Part shown: piece by piece, positions 1 through 5,905 of the stretch
Layout: the number at the start of each line of letters is the position of its first letter
Numbering within the stretch: the stretch's first letter is position 1
From: Dehalococcoidia bacterium
GTDB taxonomy: Bacteria; Chloroflexota; Dehalococcoidia; GIF9; AB-539-J10
NCBI GenBank assembly: GCA_029859145.1
Contig: JAOUDT010000079.1
Coordinates: 1-6,218 of the forward strand
Direction: 5' to 3'
Length of the DNA stretch: 6,218 nucleotides
The notes under the pieces: generated by a model
Databases searched by the model: none
What the model was told of the DNA's origin: nothing
Seen by the model: the letters and a program-made list of their open reading frames with translations, nothing else
Translations under genes and position numbers: made by a program

Positions 1-1
1 G

Positions 2-250
2 GCTATACTGTGGTCACGTAGTGCCTATTTTATCACTTTAGCGGTCCTATTATTAGGCCCTCTGGCGACAATAGTGAGAAATTCAGGACTCATACCACTT
101 TTCTGGACCGTGGTAAGTGAAATTGACAATGAAAGAGTGCGAGTATACCATAAAACGGTACTTGGCACTGGGAACCATAGCCATAATGGTGTCGAGACAA
201 GCCCGATTTTTTCAAGTGCAGATATGACCCGCCGGGCTGAATCAAGGTAG
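2..250 (+). CDS. Possible C-terminal tail of an unidentified protein, open to the left edge
   Basis: The frame beginning at base 2 has 82 sense codons before a TAG at 248-250 and no usual start codon near its left end, so if real it is the 3' end of a gene starting outside the window. The first part is hydrophobic (around YFITLAVLLLGPLATIV, residues 9-25) and could be one membrane helix; the rest is polar and ends in arginines. I recognise no family. In its favour, the stop codon overlaps the ribosome binding site of the next gene (249-255), a geometry common between co-transcribed genes. Against it, a frame this length can arise by chance, and a promoter-like TTGACA lies inside it. Treat as doubtful. 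Confidence 0.2.
   Translation, partial: AILWSRSAYFITLAVLLLGPLATIVRNSGLIPLFWTVVSEIDNERVRVYHKTVLGTGNHSHNGVETSPIFSSADMTRRAESR
123..151 (+). promoter_or_regulatory. Candidate sigma-70-type promoter for the DUF336 gene
   Basis: A perfect -35 consensus TTGACA lies at 123-128. With a 17-base spacer, TACCAT at 146-151 matches four of six -10 positions; the overlapping TATACC at 144-149 matches the first four but leaves only 15 bases. Transcription would start near 158, giving a leader of about 105 bases before the ATG at 264. The -10 is weak, and the site would be spurious if the edge frame at 2-250 is a real gene. Confidence 0.3.
200..238 (+). repeat. Inverted repeat in the leader of the DUF336 gene
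   Basis: AGCCCG at 200-205 is the exact complement of CGGGCT at 233-238, which would form a 6-bp, GC-rich stem enclosing a 27-base loop that contains a run of T. It ends ten bases before the ribosome binding site at 249-255. A second, weaker pair, ACCAT at 174-178 and ATGGT at 186-190, lies just upstream. The structure could affect translation, but the long loop makes it modest evidence, and no known riboswitch class is recognised. Confidence 0.25.
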
Positions 251-255
251 GAGGT
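249..255 (+). promoter_or_regulatory. Ribosome binding site of the DUF336 gene
   Basis: AGGAGGT lies eight bases before the ATG at 264 and fixes that start. The TAG at 248-250 that ends the edge frame overlaps its first two bases, which would give translational coupling if that frame is translated. Confidence 0.85.
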
Positions 256-263
256 ATCTCAAA

Positions 264-773
264 ATGAAAGAGACCGAAAGTTCTACTCCAGCGGCATGGA
301 AGGGCGGGACTCTGTCTTACGGTTCTGGTCTGACGCTTGACACTGCTAAGAAGATGCTGGAAGCGGGTGAGAACGAAGCAAAGAAACAGGGCGTACCAAT
401 GTCGATAGCCATTGGCGATGCTGGTGGTAATCTAGTAGCTTTCAGCCGCATGGATAACGCTGCTTTGTTCAGCATACAGATTGCCATGGATAAAGCATTT
501 ACCACAGTGTTTGGGAAGATGCCTACCGGGAGCTTTGCCAGCCAGTATTGTGCGGGGGGACTGATCCCCCTGTTCTTCCACGAACGGTGGATTACATTCC
601 CAGGAGGGTTTCCACTCATAAAGAACGGAGTGATAATGGGGGGAATCGGCGTGAGCGGAGGAATCATCGAGGATGTCTACGTGGTCAAGGCAGCTTTGAA
701 AGCAGGTGGCTTCAGTCTCAAGGAAGTAGATGTTGCCATAGCGGCAACAAGGGGGATACGCAGAAGAAAATAG
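264..773 (+). CDS. GlcG/HbpS-like protein (DUF336 family)
   Basis: A 169-residue cytoplasmic protein of the GlcG/HbpS family (DUF336), which also includes the C-terminal domain of some PduO corrinoid adenosyltransferases. Characterised members bind haem or have a sensory or accessory role; many sit beside oxidoreductase genes and their biochemical function is unknown. Family signatures are clear: LTLDTAKKMLEAG (23-35), the core IAIGDAGGNLVAFSRMD (48-64), a helix with AMDKAFTTVFGKMPT (74-88), FPGGFPLI (112-119) and GGIGVSGG (126-133). After GVSGG the usual acidic stretch is replaced by IIEDVYV. There is no signal peptide, unlike secreted HbpS. The N-terminal ~20 residues are poorly conserved in character. 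A consensus ribosome binding site supports the start. It converges with the radical SAM gene and is not in the minus-strand operon; a link to that pathway is only positional. The family call is firm, the role open. Confidence 0.93.
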   Translation: MKETESSTPAAWKGGTLSYGSGLTLDTAKKMLEAGENEAKKQGVPMSIAIGDAGGNLVAFSRMDNAALFSIQIAMDKAFTTVFGKMPTGSFASQYCAGGLIPLFFHERWITFPGGFPLIKNGVIMGGIGVSGGIIEDVYVVKAALKAGGFSLKEVDVAIAATRGIRRRK

Positions 774-820
774 AAAACGTGCCTAGGAACCGCCAACCCC
801 CCAGAAGCTACGAGCCGCAC
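774..820. other. Convergent intergenic gap without a visible terminator
   Basis: This 47-base stretch separates the stop codons of the DUF336 gene (+) and the radical SAM gene (-). I looked on both strands for a GC-rich hairpin followed by a T run and found none. It contains a CCTAGG palindrome and two AACC units around GCC, but no stem long enough to end transcription. Antisense read-through between the two genes is therefore possible. Confidence 0.5.
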
Positions 821-1831
821 CTATTCTGTGCTCAATCTTCTCCTATGCCGGTGTTGTTCCCATTCGGGTGGATACTTACGATTGAGTACGCCCCAATAAC
901 TGTGTGTAGACAGGGCACTACGGCTTTGTTTTACAAAACCATTACAGTCAAGCACTGAATAGGCATAACGTCGGTCTAGCACTTCTCTCATTATGTCCTC
1001 TACCAGTCCTCCATCATCCATTACTGGATAGAATGCCTGGTAGAGTTCAATGCTACCAAGAGCCTCTTCTATCCTGCTAAGTTGTGTCTTGCTGACAATT
1101 TCAACCTGACAAATATCAAGGTGTTTGACACCGATATCCTGGATAATTGGCAGCATCTCAAACAATTTCGCTCGGTGAGGAGGCCAAGACGGCGTTTCGA
1201 CAGTAACCGTAGGAATATGCTTCACCGCCAGCCTCAAGTTGCCATACACGTCTTCGGAGAAATTTGTGGCTCCCAGATGGACTCTAACCTCATCAAAGCC
1301 TGAGTCCTTCAGTCTTAATATATTGTCGAGATTCAACAAAGTTCCATTGGTATAGACTTTGGCCCATCCTTTCGTTCCCATAAACTGGTCAACTACACTC
1401 CTAAAGAATCGCATGAATTCTTCAAGGATAGAAATATAAAATAGTGGTTCACAAACGCCGGTAAATTCGTAGTACTGCATTTTGGCATCGGTGGTGATTC
1501 TTGGCTTCTCTTGTGCCAGGTATCTTTGTATCATATCCTGCCATTCATCCCCCAGACTGAATCCTTCGGGCGGCACATAATCCTGCCGCACTATGTGAGG
1601 TTCGAAACAATAGACGCAATCTCTATTACAGACGTCCGGTAGCCCCACATCCCTTCCCAACAAGAATGCACGATGATAGGCGTCAGAATAGAAACATCCA
1701 TAGCATCCAGGTGAGATATCTTCTCCTACGTAAGCGCAGCTTCCGTGGCATTTGAATCTAAGCCCCTTGAGTTTCTCTTGCCGTTCAATCTTCTTTTTGT
1801 AGGCTTCTTGGATTGAAATGATTCCTATCAT
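821..1831 (-). CDS. Radical SAM protein of unassigned family with an extra N-terminal Cys motif
   Basis: A 336-residue radical SAM enzyme, expected to bind a [4Fe-4S] cluster and cleave S-adenosylmethionine to a 5'-deoxyadenosyl radical. Numbered from the ATG at 1831, the cluster motif CNRDCVYC has Cys68, Cys72 and Cys75 (CX3CX2C, with aromatic Tyr74). TGVCEPL (124-130) sits where the GGEP-like SAM-binding motif is expected, and VYTNGTLL (159-166) is the usual next strand of the partial TIM barrel. Four further cysteines before the motif, Cys28, Cys32, Cys43 and Cys46 (CX3CX10CX2C), could hold a second cluster or a zinc. No SPASM domain is evident at the C-terminus, which ends in a basic HRHRRR stretch. 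A TTG at 1849 would add six residues, but only the ATG at 1831 has a well-spaced ribosome binding site. It lies last in the minus-strand series after a 131-base gap, so it may be operonic or separately transcribed. Substrate unknown; maturation of a partner enzyme is one possibility. Confidence 0.9.
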   Translation of the reverse strand: MIGIISIQEAYKKKIERQEKLKGLRFKCHGSCAYVGEDISPGCYGCFYSDAYHRAFLLGRDVGLPDVCNRDCVYCFEPHIVRQDYVPPEGFSLGDEWQDMIQRYLAQEKPRITTDAKMQYYEFTGVCEPLFYISILEEFMRFFRSVVDQFMGTKGWAKVYTNGTLLNLDNILRLKDSGFDEVRVHLGATNFSEDVYGNLRLAVKHIPTVTVETPSWPPHRAKLFEMLPIIQDIGVKHLDICQVEIVSKTQLSRIEEALGSIELYQAFYPVMDDGGLVEDIMREVLDRRYAYSVLDCNGFVKQSRSALSTHSYWGVLNRKYPPEWEQHRHRRRLSTE

Positions 1832-1962
1832 TGCTTTGTCCTTGGTCAATTGGGCAAGCGAAATACCAGATCTTAGATACCTGCCCTAGGATGCAGCTAC
1901 TCCAGGAAATAGTGGCTTTATTCTGTTCTAGCTTTCCTACGGAATATTTCCTCTTTGTGGCC
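1832..1962 (-). other. 131-base gap between the amidohydrolase-like and radical SAM genes
   Basis: This is the longest non-coding gap in the minus-strand series; the others are 29 to 71 bases. I see no hairpin plus T run and no convincing -35/-10 pair. Short palindromes (CCTAGG, AGATCT) and an imperfect GGAAATATTCC repeat are present but are individually uninformative. A 62-codon frame crossing the gap has no ribosome binding site and overlaps the radical SAM gene, so I do not call it. Confidence 0.4.
1839..1843 (-). promoter_or_regulatory. Ribosome binding site deciding the radical SAM start
   Basis: AAGGA (reading on the minus strand) ends seven bases before the ATG at 1831-1829. The upstream in-frame TTG at 1849-1847 has no purine-rich site before it (preceding bases CGCTTGCCCAA). 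This favours the ATG and a 336-residue product over a 342-residue one. Confidence 0.6.
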
Positions 1963-3066
1963 CTACTCGTCAAGATACAGGAATTTGGCAGGGTTTGTCT
2001 GAATCATGGTCTTGATATCTTCCTTCTTAATGCCAAAGTGTATCATCGCACGAACCAACATTCGCCAACAATCGAGAGCATCGCCGAAGAAGGGTTGGCC
2101 TCCATCGGTGCAGGGAATGACATGGTCTGGCCCCACTTCCGCCATCCACCCGAGACCCATGTTCGGGTCAATCATAGGCCAAATAATACTGGGCAGGATC
2201 TTGTTGCCATCTGCCTGGAGGTAGCAGCCAAGACGAATCAGGTCTCTATATTGTTGTAGCGTAGCTCGCTCCGGCATCGCAGTCCAAGGGGCAGCATGCA
2301 TCCAGAGCAGATGAGCACCAACTTCAGAGGCATACTGGGCAAGAGGCAAAATGCGATCGTACGTCATGGCAGCATGGCCACTCATGACAGGTATCTTGTA
2401 CTGGGCGCAAAGTCGTATGACCTCCTTCACCTCAGGATGCACTTTGCCATGCTCATCGAACATGTGAACTTCAGGACCGCAGTTCTTGCCTCCATACGTC
2501 TGGCACCAGAATAGTATGGTCCCAAGATTGGGATATTTGCTTATTAAGTTTATCTGGTCGGGATGATGACTCCAGGCCAGTATATGGGCACCCAGACAGT
2601 TACAGGCGTAGTCGAGTTGACCATCACTTACCATTTTGTCTACCCATTGTTGAGCGGCCCAAGCTTGTCCTACGGTGGGGAAAAAATGATCCTGGCTAAT
2701 GAAAGCACGCATCTTTGCCTTGGAAGCCTTAACAGCATATTCGATTATGTCATTTGCCCTGGGAACATAGTCCGGATAGAGACGCACCTGCGTATCTATC
2801 GAGTCGGCAACAAATTCGTCTTCGACACCCATGTAGATATCGTAGAACATTTCATAGATGAAATGGCCGACCTGACCAGAACGTCCAGCCTTTCGCATCT
2901 CCCAAAGTTTGTCATATGTCCACTTGGCTGGGAAACCTTTCTTCGCTACCCCTTCCTTGCTGACCAGCCTATATGCGTCTATAGTCTCTTGGGGCAGACC
3001 ATTGAACCTCTCATGATGCTCGCGTTCCTGTTCAAACAATCTTTCGTTGTAAGCTTTTCCTGCCAT
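1963..3066 (-). CDS. Amidohydrolase-like (DUF6282-like) protein with altered metal-binding motif
   Basis: A 367-residue cytoplasmic protein with an amidohydrolase-superfamily TIM-barrel layout, closest as far as I can judge by eye to the DUF6282 group. The first ~85 residues are an extra helical, charged N-terminal region. The barrel then shows IDTQVRLYPDYVPR (90-103), KMRAFISQDHFFPT (118-131), PVMSGHAAM (226-234), LLWMHAAPW (253-261), PCTDGGQPF (318-326) and a typical end, MIQTNPAKFLYLDE. In the family as I know it the first motif reads D-x-H-x-H and the second K-x-H; here they are Asp91-Thr-Gln93-Val-Arg95 and Gln125-Asp-His127. His127, His231, His257 and Asp321 remain. The normal two-metal or Lys-bridged site therefore cannot form in the usual way. 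The start has a perfect AAGGAGG seven bases upstream (3074-3080). It follows the SDR gene by 71 bases. In this pathway context a ring-opening hydrolase is expected, but a non-catalytic or different role is possible. Fold call fairly sure; function not. Confidence 0.88.
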   Translation of the reverse strand: MAGKAYNERLFEQEREHHERFNGLPQETIDAYRLVSKEGVAKKGFPAKWTYDKLWEMRKAGRSGQVGHFIYEMFYDIYMGVEDEFVADSIDTQVRLYPDYVPRANDIIEYAVKASKAKMRAFISQDHFFPTVGQAWAAQQWVDKMVSDGQLDYACNCLGAHILAWSHHPDQINLISKYPNLGTILFWCQTYGGKNCGPEVHMFDEHGKVHPEVKEVIRLCAQYKIPVMSGHAAMTYDRILPLAQYASEVGAHLLWMHAAPWTAMPERATLQQYRDLIRLGCYLQADGNKILPSIIWPMIDPNMGLGWMAEVGPDHVIPCTDGGQPFFGDALDCWRMLVRAMIHFGIKKEDIKTMIQTNPAKFLYLDE

Positions 3067-3137
3067 TTCACTTCCTCCTTACATCTTTTTCTTCTCTAGA
3101 CCTTTCTTGATCAACAACTCACGTTTACTCTGTAAAT

Positions 3138-3902
3138 CTACCAAGTTGTCGTTCCGCCATCAACATAGATGATTTGTCCGGTGACAAAATCAGATGCCTT
3201 TGAAGCCAGAAACACCGTCGGGCCAACCACATCTTCAGGAAATCCCCAGCGTCCCAGCGGGATGCGGGCTTTCATCGTCTTGGCAAACTCCGGATTGGCC
3301 AAAGCTTGTCGCGTCAAATCTGTCTCAATGAGAGTAGGAGCGACCGCATTGACAAAAATGTTGTACTTTGCCCACTCGCAAGCCAGTGTACGAGTAAGTG
3401 TGTCCACCGCGCCTTTGCTAGGACTATACGCTATCGCGCCTGACGGAGCTCCATATCTCCCCCGCACGGACGACACATTGACTATTTTGCCGCTCTTCTG
3501 CTTTATCATCACTCGTCCCACTGCCTGGCAACAGACAAAGGTACCAAGAGCATTGAAATCCATGACCTTCTTCCAGTCATCTATTGAGATTTCTTCGGCA
3601 GAGTTCCTGATATTGATGCCTGCGGCGTTGACCAGAATATCAACGTGGGAGAATGTCTGAACAACCTGCTCTACCATTGCTTTAACCGAGCGTTCATCCG
3701 TTACGTCCGATGCCACCGCCAGGGATTTCTTGCCCAGAGCTTTTATCTGGGCGGCGACAGGTTCAAGTTTACTCAGTGTGCGACTCGTCACGACGACATC
3801 TGCGCCATGCTCTGCCAAACCTAAGGCCAATGCCTTGCCGATACCGCCAGCACCGCCGGTAACAATGCCCACTTTGCTCGTTAGGTCAAAAAGATCAGCC
3901 AT
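3138..3902 (-). CDS. Short-chain dehydrogenase/reductase, probably NADPH-dependent
   Basis: A 254-residue classical SDR with the expected length and all landmarks: the nucleotide-binding TGGAGGIG (15-22), the DV pair at 66-67, NAAG (92-95), catalytic Asn117, Ser144/145 in NVSS, and Tyr159 with Lys163 in YSPSK, ending in the usual VDGGTTTW. Arg41 in TSRTLSK follows the second beta strand where NAD-specific members have an acidic residue, which suggests NADP(H). General resemblance is to the gluconate 5-dehydrogenase/3-oxoacyl-ACP reductase branch, which also covers polyhydroxyaromatic reductases such as phloroglucinol reductase. The ATG has AAGGAGG (3908-3914) five bases upstream. It lies 32 bases after the BKACE gene and 71 before the amidohydrolase-like gene, clearly in one operon. 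Expected step: reduction of a keto or enolised aromatic substrate to a hydroxy-ketone. SDR sequence alone does not fix the substrate. Confidence 0.96.
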   Translation of the reverse strand: MADLFDLTSKVGIVTGGAGGIGKALALGLAEHGADVVVTSRTLSKLEPVAAQIKALGKKSLAVASDVTDERSVKAMVEQVVQTFSHVDILVNAAGINIRNSAEEISIDDWKKVMDFNALGTFVCCQAVGRVMIKQKSGKIVNVSSVRGRYGAPSGAIAYSPSKGAVDTLTRTLACEWAKYNIFVNAVAPTLIETDLTRQALANPEFAKTMKARIPLGRWGFPEDVVGPTVFLASKASDFVTGQIIYVDGGTTTW

Positions 3903-3934
3903 CGTCTCCTCCTTGGCTCCTGCAAAGCCATTCT

Positions 3935-4867
3935 CTAGAAATTAACCTTGTCAGCTCCTTTCAAGCCGAGCATCTGTCTTGCCTCGTCGGGCGTCGCCGG
4001 GATTATGCTCATCTGTTCGGCCATGGCAACAACTCGGGCTACCTGCTCGGCACTGTTTCTTGCGAGTCTACCATATCCAGCCCACAAGCTATCTTCCATG
4101 CCGACCCGAACGTGACCGCCAAGCGCCAAAGTGACGGCAGCGATTGGGATTTGGTCTTTACCAACCGCAGCTACTGACCAGGTAAAATCACCCAGTGCTT
4201 TGCTGGCATATTCATATACAAAGGTGAGAGTGGCCGGCGTAGCCGGCATACCACTCAGTCCACCCATCACAAACTGAACATGCAGAGGTTTCGAAACATA
4301 GTTCCGCATTACCATGAACTCGACTGCACCAACCTGTCCCAAGTCCCAGATCTCTATTTCCGGTTTCGTATTATTCTCTCGACAAATCTGACTGTATTCC
4401 CGCATCATTTTGTAAGTGTTCGGAAAAACAAGGTCTTCCTGTTTGACACGCGGCTCTTCCCAGGGAAATTTGAAGCTCTTGATCCTTTCCCCAACATGTA
4501 TCATCGTACCGCTCAGTGAGCCGCAATTCAGGGTAGCCAACTCCGGCTTGAATTCGGGCACTACGGCAATGCGTTCCTTTTCATTACCTGCGCCCCCTGT
4601 CGTAATGTTTATGACCACGTTGCAGCGGCGCTTTATGTCAGAAACAATTTCACGAAAAACCTTCAAATCCGGCGTCGGTTCACCAGTCTCATGTTTCCTA
4701 GCATGGATATGGACAATGGCTGCGCCAGCTTCACATGCCTTGACAGCGTCATCGGCAATCTTCTCCGGCGTATAAGGCAGGTAATCAGACATTGTGGGCG
4801 TCGGTCCTTGCCCCGTAACCGCTGCCGTAATGATGGCTTTACGCAATACTTTTTCTCCCTCTAGCAT
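3935..4867 (-). CDS. Beta-keto acid cleavage enzyme (BKACE, DUF849 family)
   Basis: A 310-residue zinc-dependent enzyme of the BKACE family, which condenses a beta-keto acid with acetyl-CoA and splits the product into acetoacetate and a new acyl-CoA (3-keto-5-aminohexanoate cleavage enzyme, Kce, is the type member). Visible landmarks are KAIITAAVTG (10-19), the metal pair His53-Ile-His55 in VHIHAR, NITTGG (87-92), ATLNCGS (111-117), PLHVQFVMGG (194-203) and the third metal ligand with catalytic neighbours in HVRVGMED (Arg254, Glu258, Asp259). All core residues are intact, so the protein should be active. The substrate-side loop after VTG reads QGPTPTMS, unlike Kce (AETT). AAGGAG (4874-4879) lies six bases before the ATG. 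It sits 29 bases after the dehydrogenase gene, whose product would be its beta-keto acid. Triacetate (3,5-dioxohexanoate), as in triacetate acetoacetate-lyase, is a candidate substrate by context; others cannot be excluded. Confidence 0.96.
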   Translation of the reverse strand: MLEGEKVLRKAIITAAVTGQGPTPTMSDYLPYTPEKIADDAVKACEAGAAIVHIHARKHETGEPTPDLKVFREIVSDIKRRCNVVINITTGGAGNEKERIAVVPEFKPELATLNCGSLSGTMIHVGERIKSFKFPWEEPRVKQEDLVFPNTYKMMREYSQICRENNTKPEIEIWDLGQVGAVEFMVMRNYVSKPLHVQFVMGGLSGMPATPATLTFVYEYASKALGDFTWSVAAVGKDQIPIAAVTLALGGHVRVGMEDSLWAGYGRLARNSAEQVARVVAMAEQMSIIPATPDEARQMLGLKGADKVNF

Positions 4868-4896
4868 AACTTTCTCCTTTTTCTCCTTATTGACAA

Positions 4897-5868
4897 TTAT
4901 CTATTTCGGGCTTTGAATAGAACCAGCTGATTCAGTAGCCGCTTATTTATCATGTCCAGTACCTGTGCCCTTGTCTTTCCACCGTAGTCATACCATCCCT
5001 TTCCCGTCTTGATGCCTAACTCACCCTTATTGACTCTATCCAGTAGTGTTGCCGATGGCTCTGTTCGGTTGCTCAGCGTTTTGAATAGGTTCGCCGAGAC
5101 TCTCGCCGAAGTATCAAGGCCAATCATATCATCTGCCTCCATGGGGCCAATGCAGGATAGCCGAAATCCATACATTGCTTTGGCAGCCATGTCGATATCT
5201 TCAGGTGTGGCAATGCCTTCATCCAGTAGATAACTGACTTCGCGAAAGATGGCACCTTGAATCCTGTTGACAATGAATCCGGGGATTTCTTTCTTTACCA
5301 GAATTGGTTTTTTGCCGATCTGTAACATCAAATCCCTTGTTGTTTGAACCACTTTGTCGGAAGTATGTTTTCCCCAGTGAATTTCGACCAGTGGCATAAT
5401 ATGAGCAGGGTTGAAATAGTGTGTACCGACGACACGGTATGCCGTCTTCATGTCCTCTGTCAATGTGGTAATTGTCATGCTGCCGGTATTGCTGGCCAAT
5501 ATAACATCCGGATCACAACCATCAAGCTTTCCGAAGAGTTCTTTCTTGTCAGCTAGCACTTCGGGAATCGTTTCCACAATGAAGTGACATCCTCTGATAG
5601 CTTCCGATAGTTCGGCCATTGTTATATAGGTAATCCTCGACTTAATAACCTCAGGTGCTTCTTCCAGGAGTTGGAACTCAGCAAACAGCTTCAAATTTGT
5701 ACCTATCTGTTGCCGGCACCTATCAAGCGTCTCTTTCTTACGGGCTAGTACTTTAACGCTTTTGCCAGCCTGAGCAAAGCTCTGCGCAATGCCTTCACCC
5801 ATGTTGCCCGCCCCTATCACCACGATCTGTTTCATTCCAATCGGTTTTCGATAGTTGGTTTCATTCAT
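4897..5868 (-). CDS. 3-hydroxyacyl-CoA dehydrogenase family protein
   Basis: A 323-residue oxidoreductase of the 3-hydroxyacyl-CoA dehydrogenase family: N-terminal Rossmann domain with VVIGAGNMGEG (16-26), then VETIPE (98-103), LASNTGS (124-130), the catalytic motif GTHYFNPAHIMPLVEI (His150, Glu162) and GFIVNR (Asn201), followed by the C-terminal helical domain with ADDMIGLD and the closing GIKTGKGWYDY. It should oxidise a 3-hydroxy acid or acyl-CoA to the 3-oxo form. At the end of beta strand 2 the sequence is VLARKKE: Arg43 stands where NAD-dependent members usually have Asp or Glu, so NADP use is possible. At 323 residues it is longer than butyryl-type enzymes (about 280-290) and near the size of free-acid dehydrogenases such as gulonate dehydrogenase. 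The ATG at 5868 has a GAGGG 11 bases upstream, rather far; an internal ATG at 5835 (residue 12) would start at the Rossmann fold but has no ribosome binding site. Its product would feed the BKACE encoded next. Confidence 0.96.
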   Translation of the reverse strand: MNETNYRKPIGMKQIVVIGAGNMGEGIAQSFAQAGKSVKVLARKKETLDRCRQQIGTNLKLFAEFQLLEEAPEVIKSRITYITMAELSEAIRGCHFIVETIPEVLADKKELFGKLDGCDPDVILASNTGSMTITTLTEDMKTAYRVVGTHYFNPAHIMPLVEIHWGKHTSDKVVQTTRDLMLQIGKKPILVKKEIPGFIVNRIQGAIFREVSYLLDEGIATPEDIDMAAKAMYGFRLSCIGPMEADDMIGLDTSARVSANLFKTLSNRTEPSATLLDRVNKGELGIKTGKGWYDYGGKTRAQVLDMINKRLLNQLVLFKARNR

Positions 5869-5905
5869 AGTGGTTCGGTCCCTCTACATCTTATTAGCAA
5901 CGACC

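Noticed and set aside
732..748. Perfect 6-bp inverted repeat GTTGCC-ATAGC-GGCAAC near the 3' end of the DUF336 gene
   Set aside because: It could be a terminator stem, but no T run follows on either strand and it lies within conserved-type coding sequence (DVAIAAT).
548..958. 136-codon plus-strand frame crossing the end of the DUF336 gene and the end of the radical SAM gene
   Set aside because: It is out of frame with one real gene and antisense to another, with an Arg-rich translation lacking any domain character.
1785..1973. 62-codon minus-strand frame bridging the amidohydrolase-like and radical SAM genes
   Set aside because: It overlaps the start of the radical SAM gene in another frame, has no supporting ribosome binding site, and its translation shows no recognisable motif.
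2563..3099. 178-codon plus-strand frame opposite the amidohydrolase-like gene
   Set aside because: It is antisense to a gene with clear family motifs and a perfect ribosome binding site; the hydrophobic, Leu/Phe-rich translation is what a reversed coding strand produces.
3079..3144. 21-codon minus-strand frame starting at a TTG at the end of the SDR gene, ending TAA just before the amidohydrolase ribosome binding site
   Set aside because: The TTG has only a poor ribosome binding site and the peptide is short and lysine-rich; the placement is suggestive but a 71-base gap can hold this by chance.
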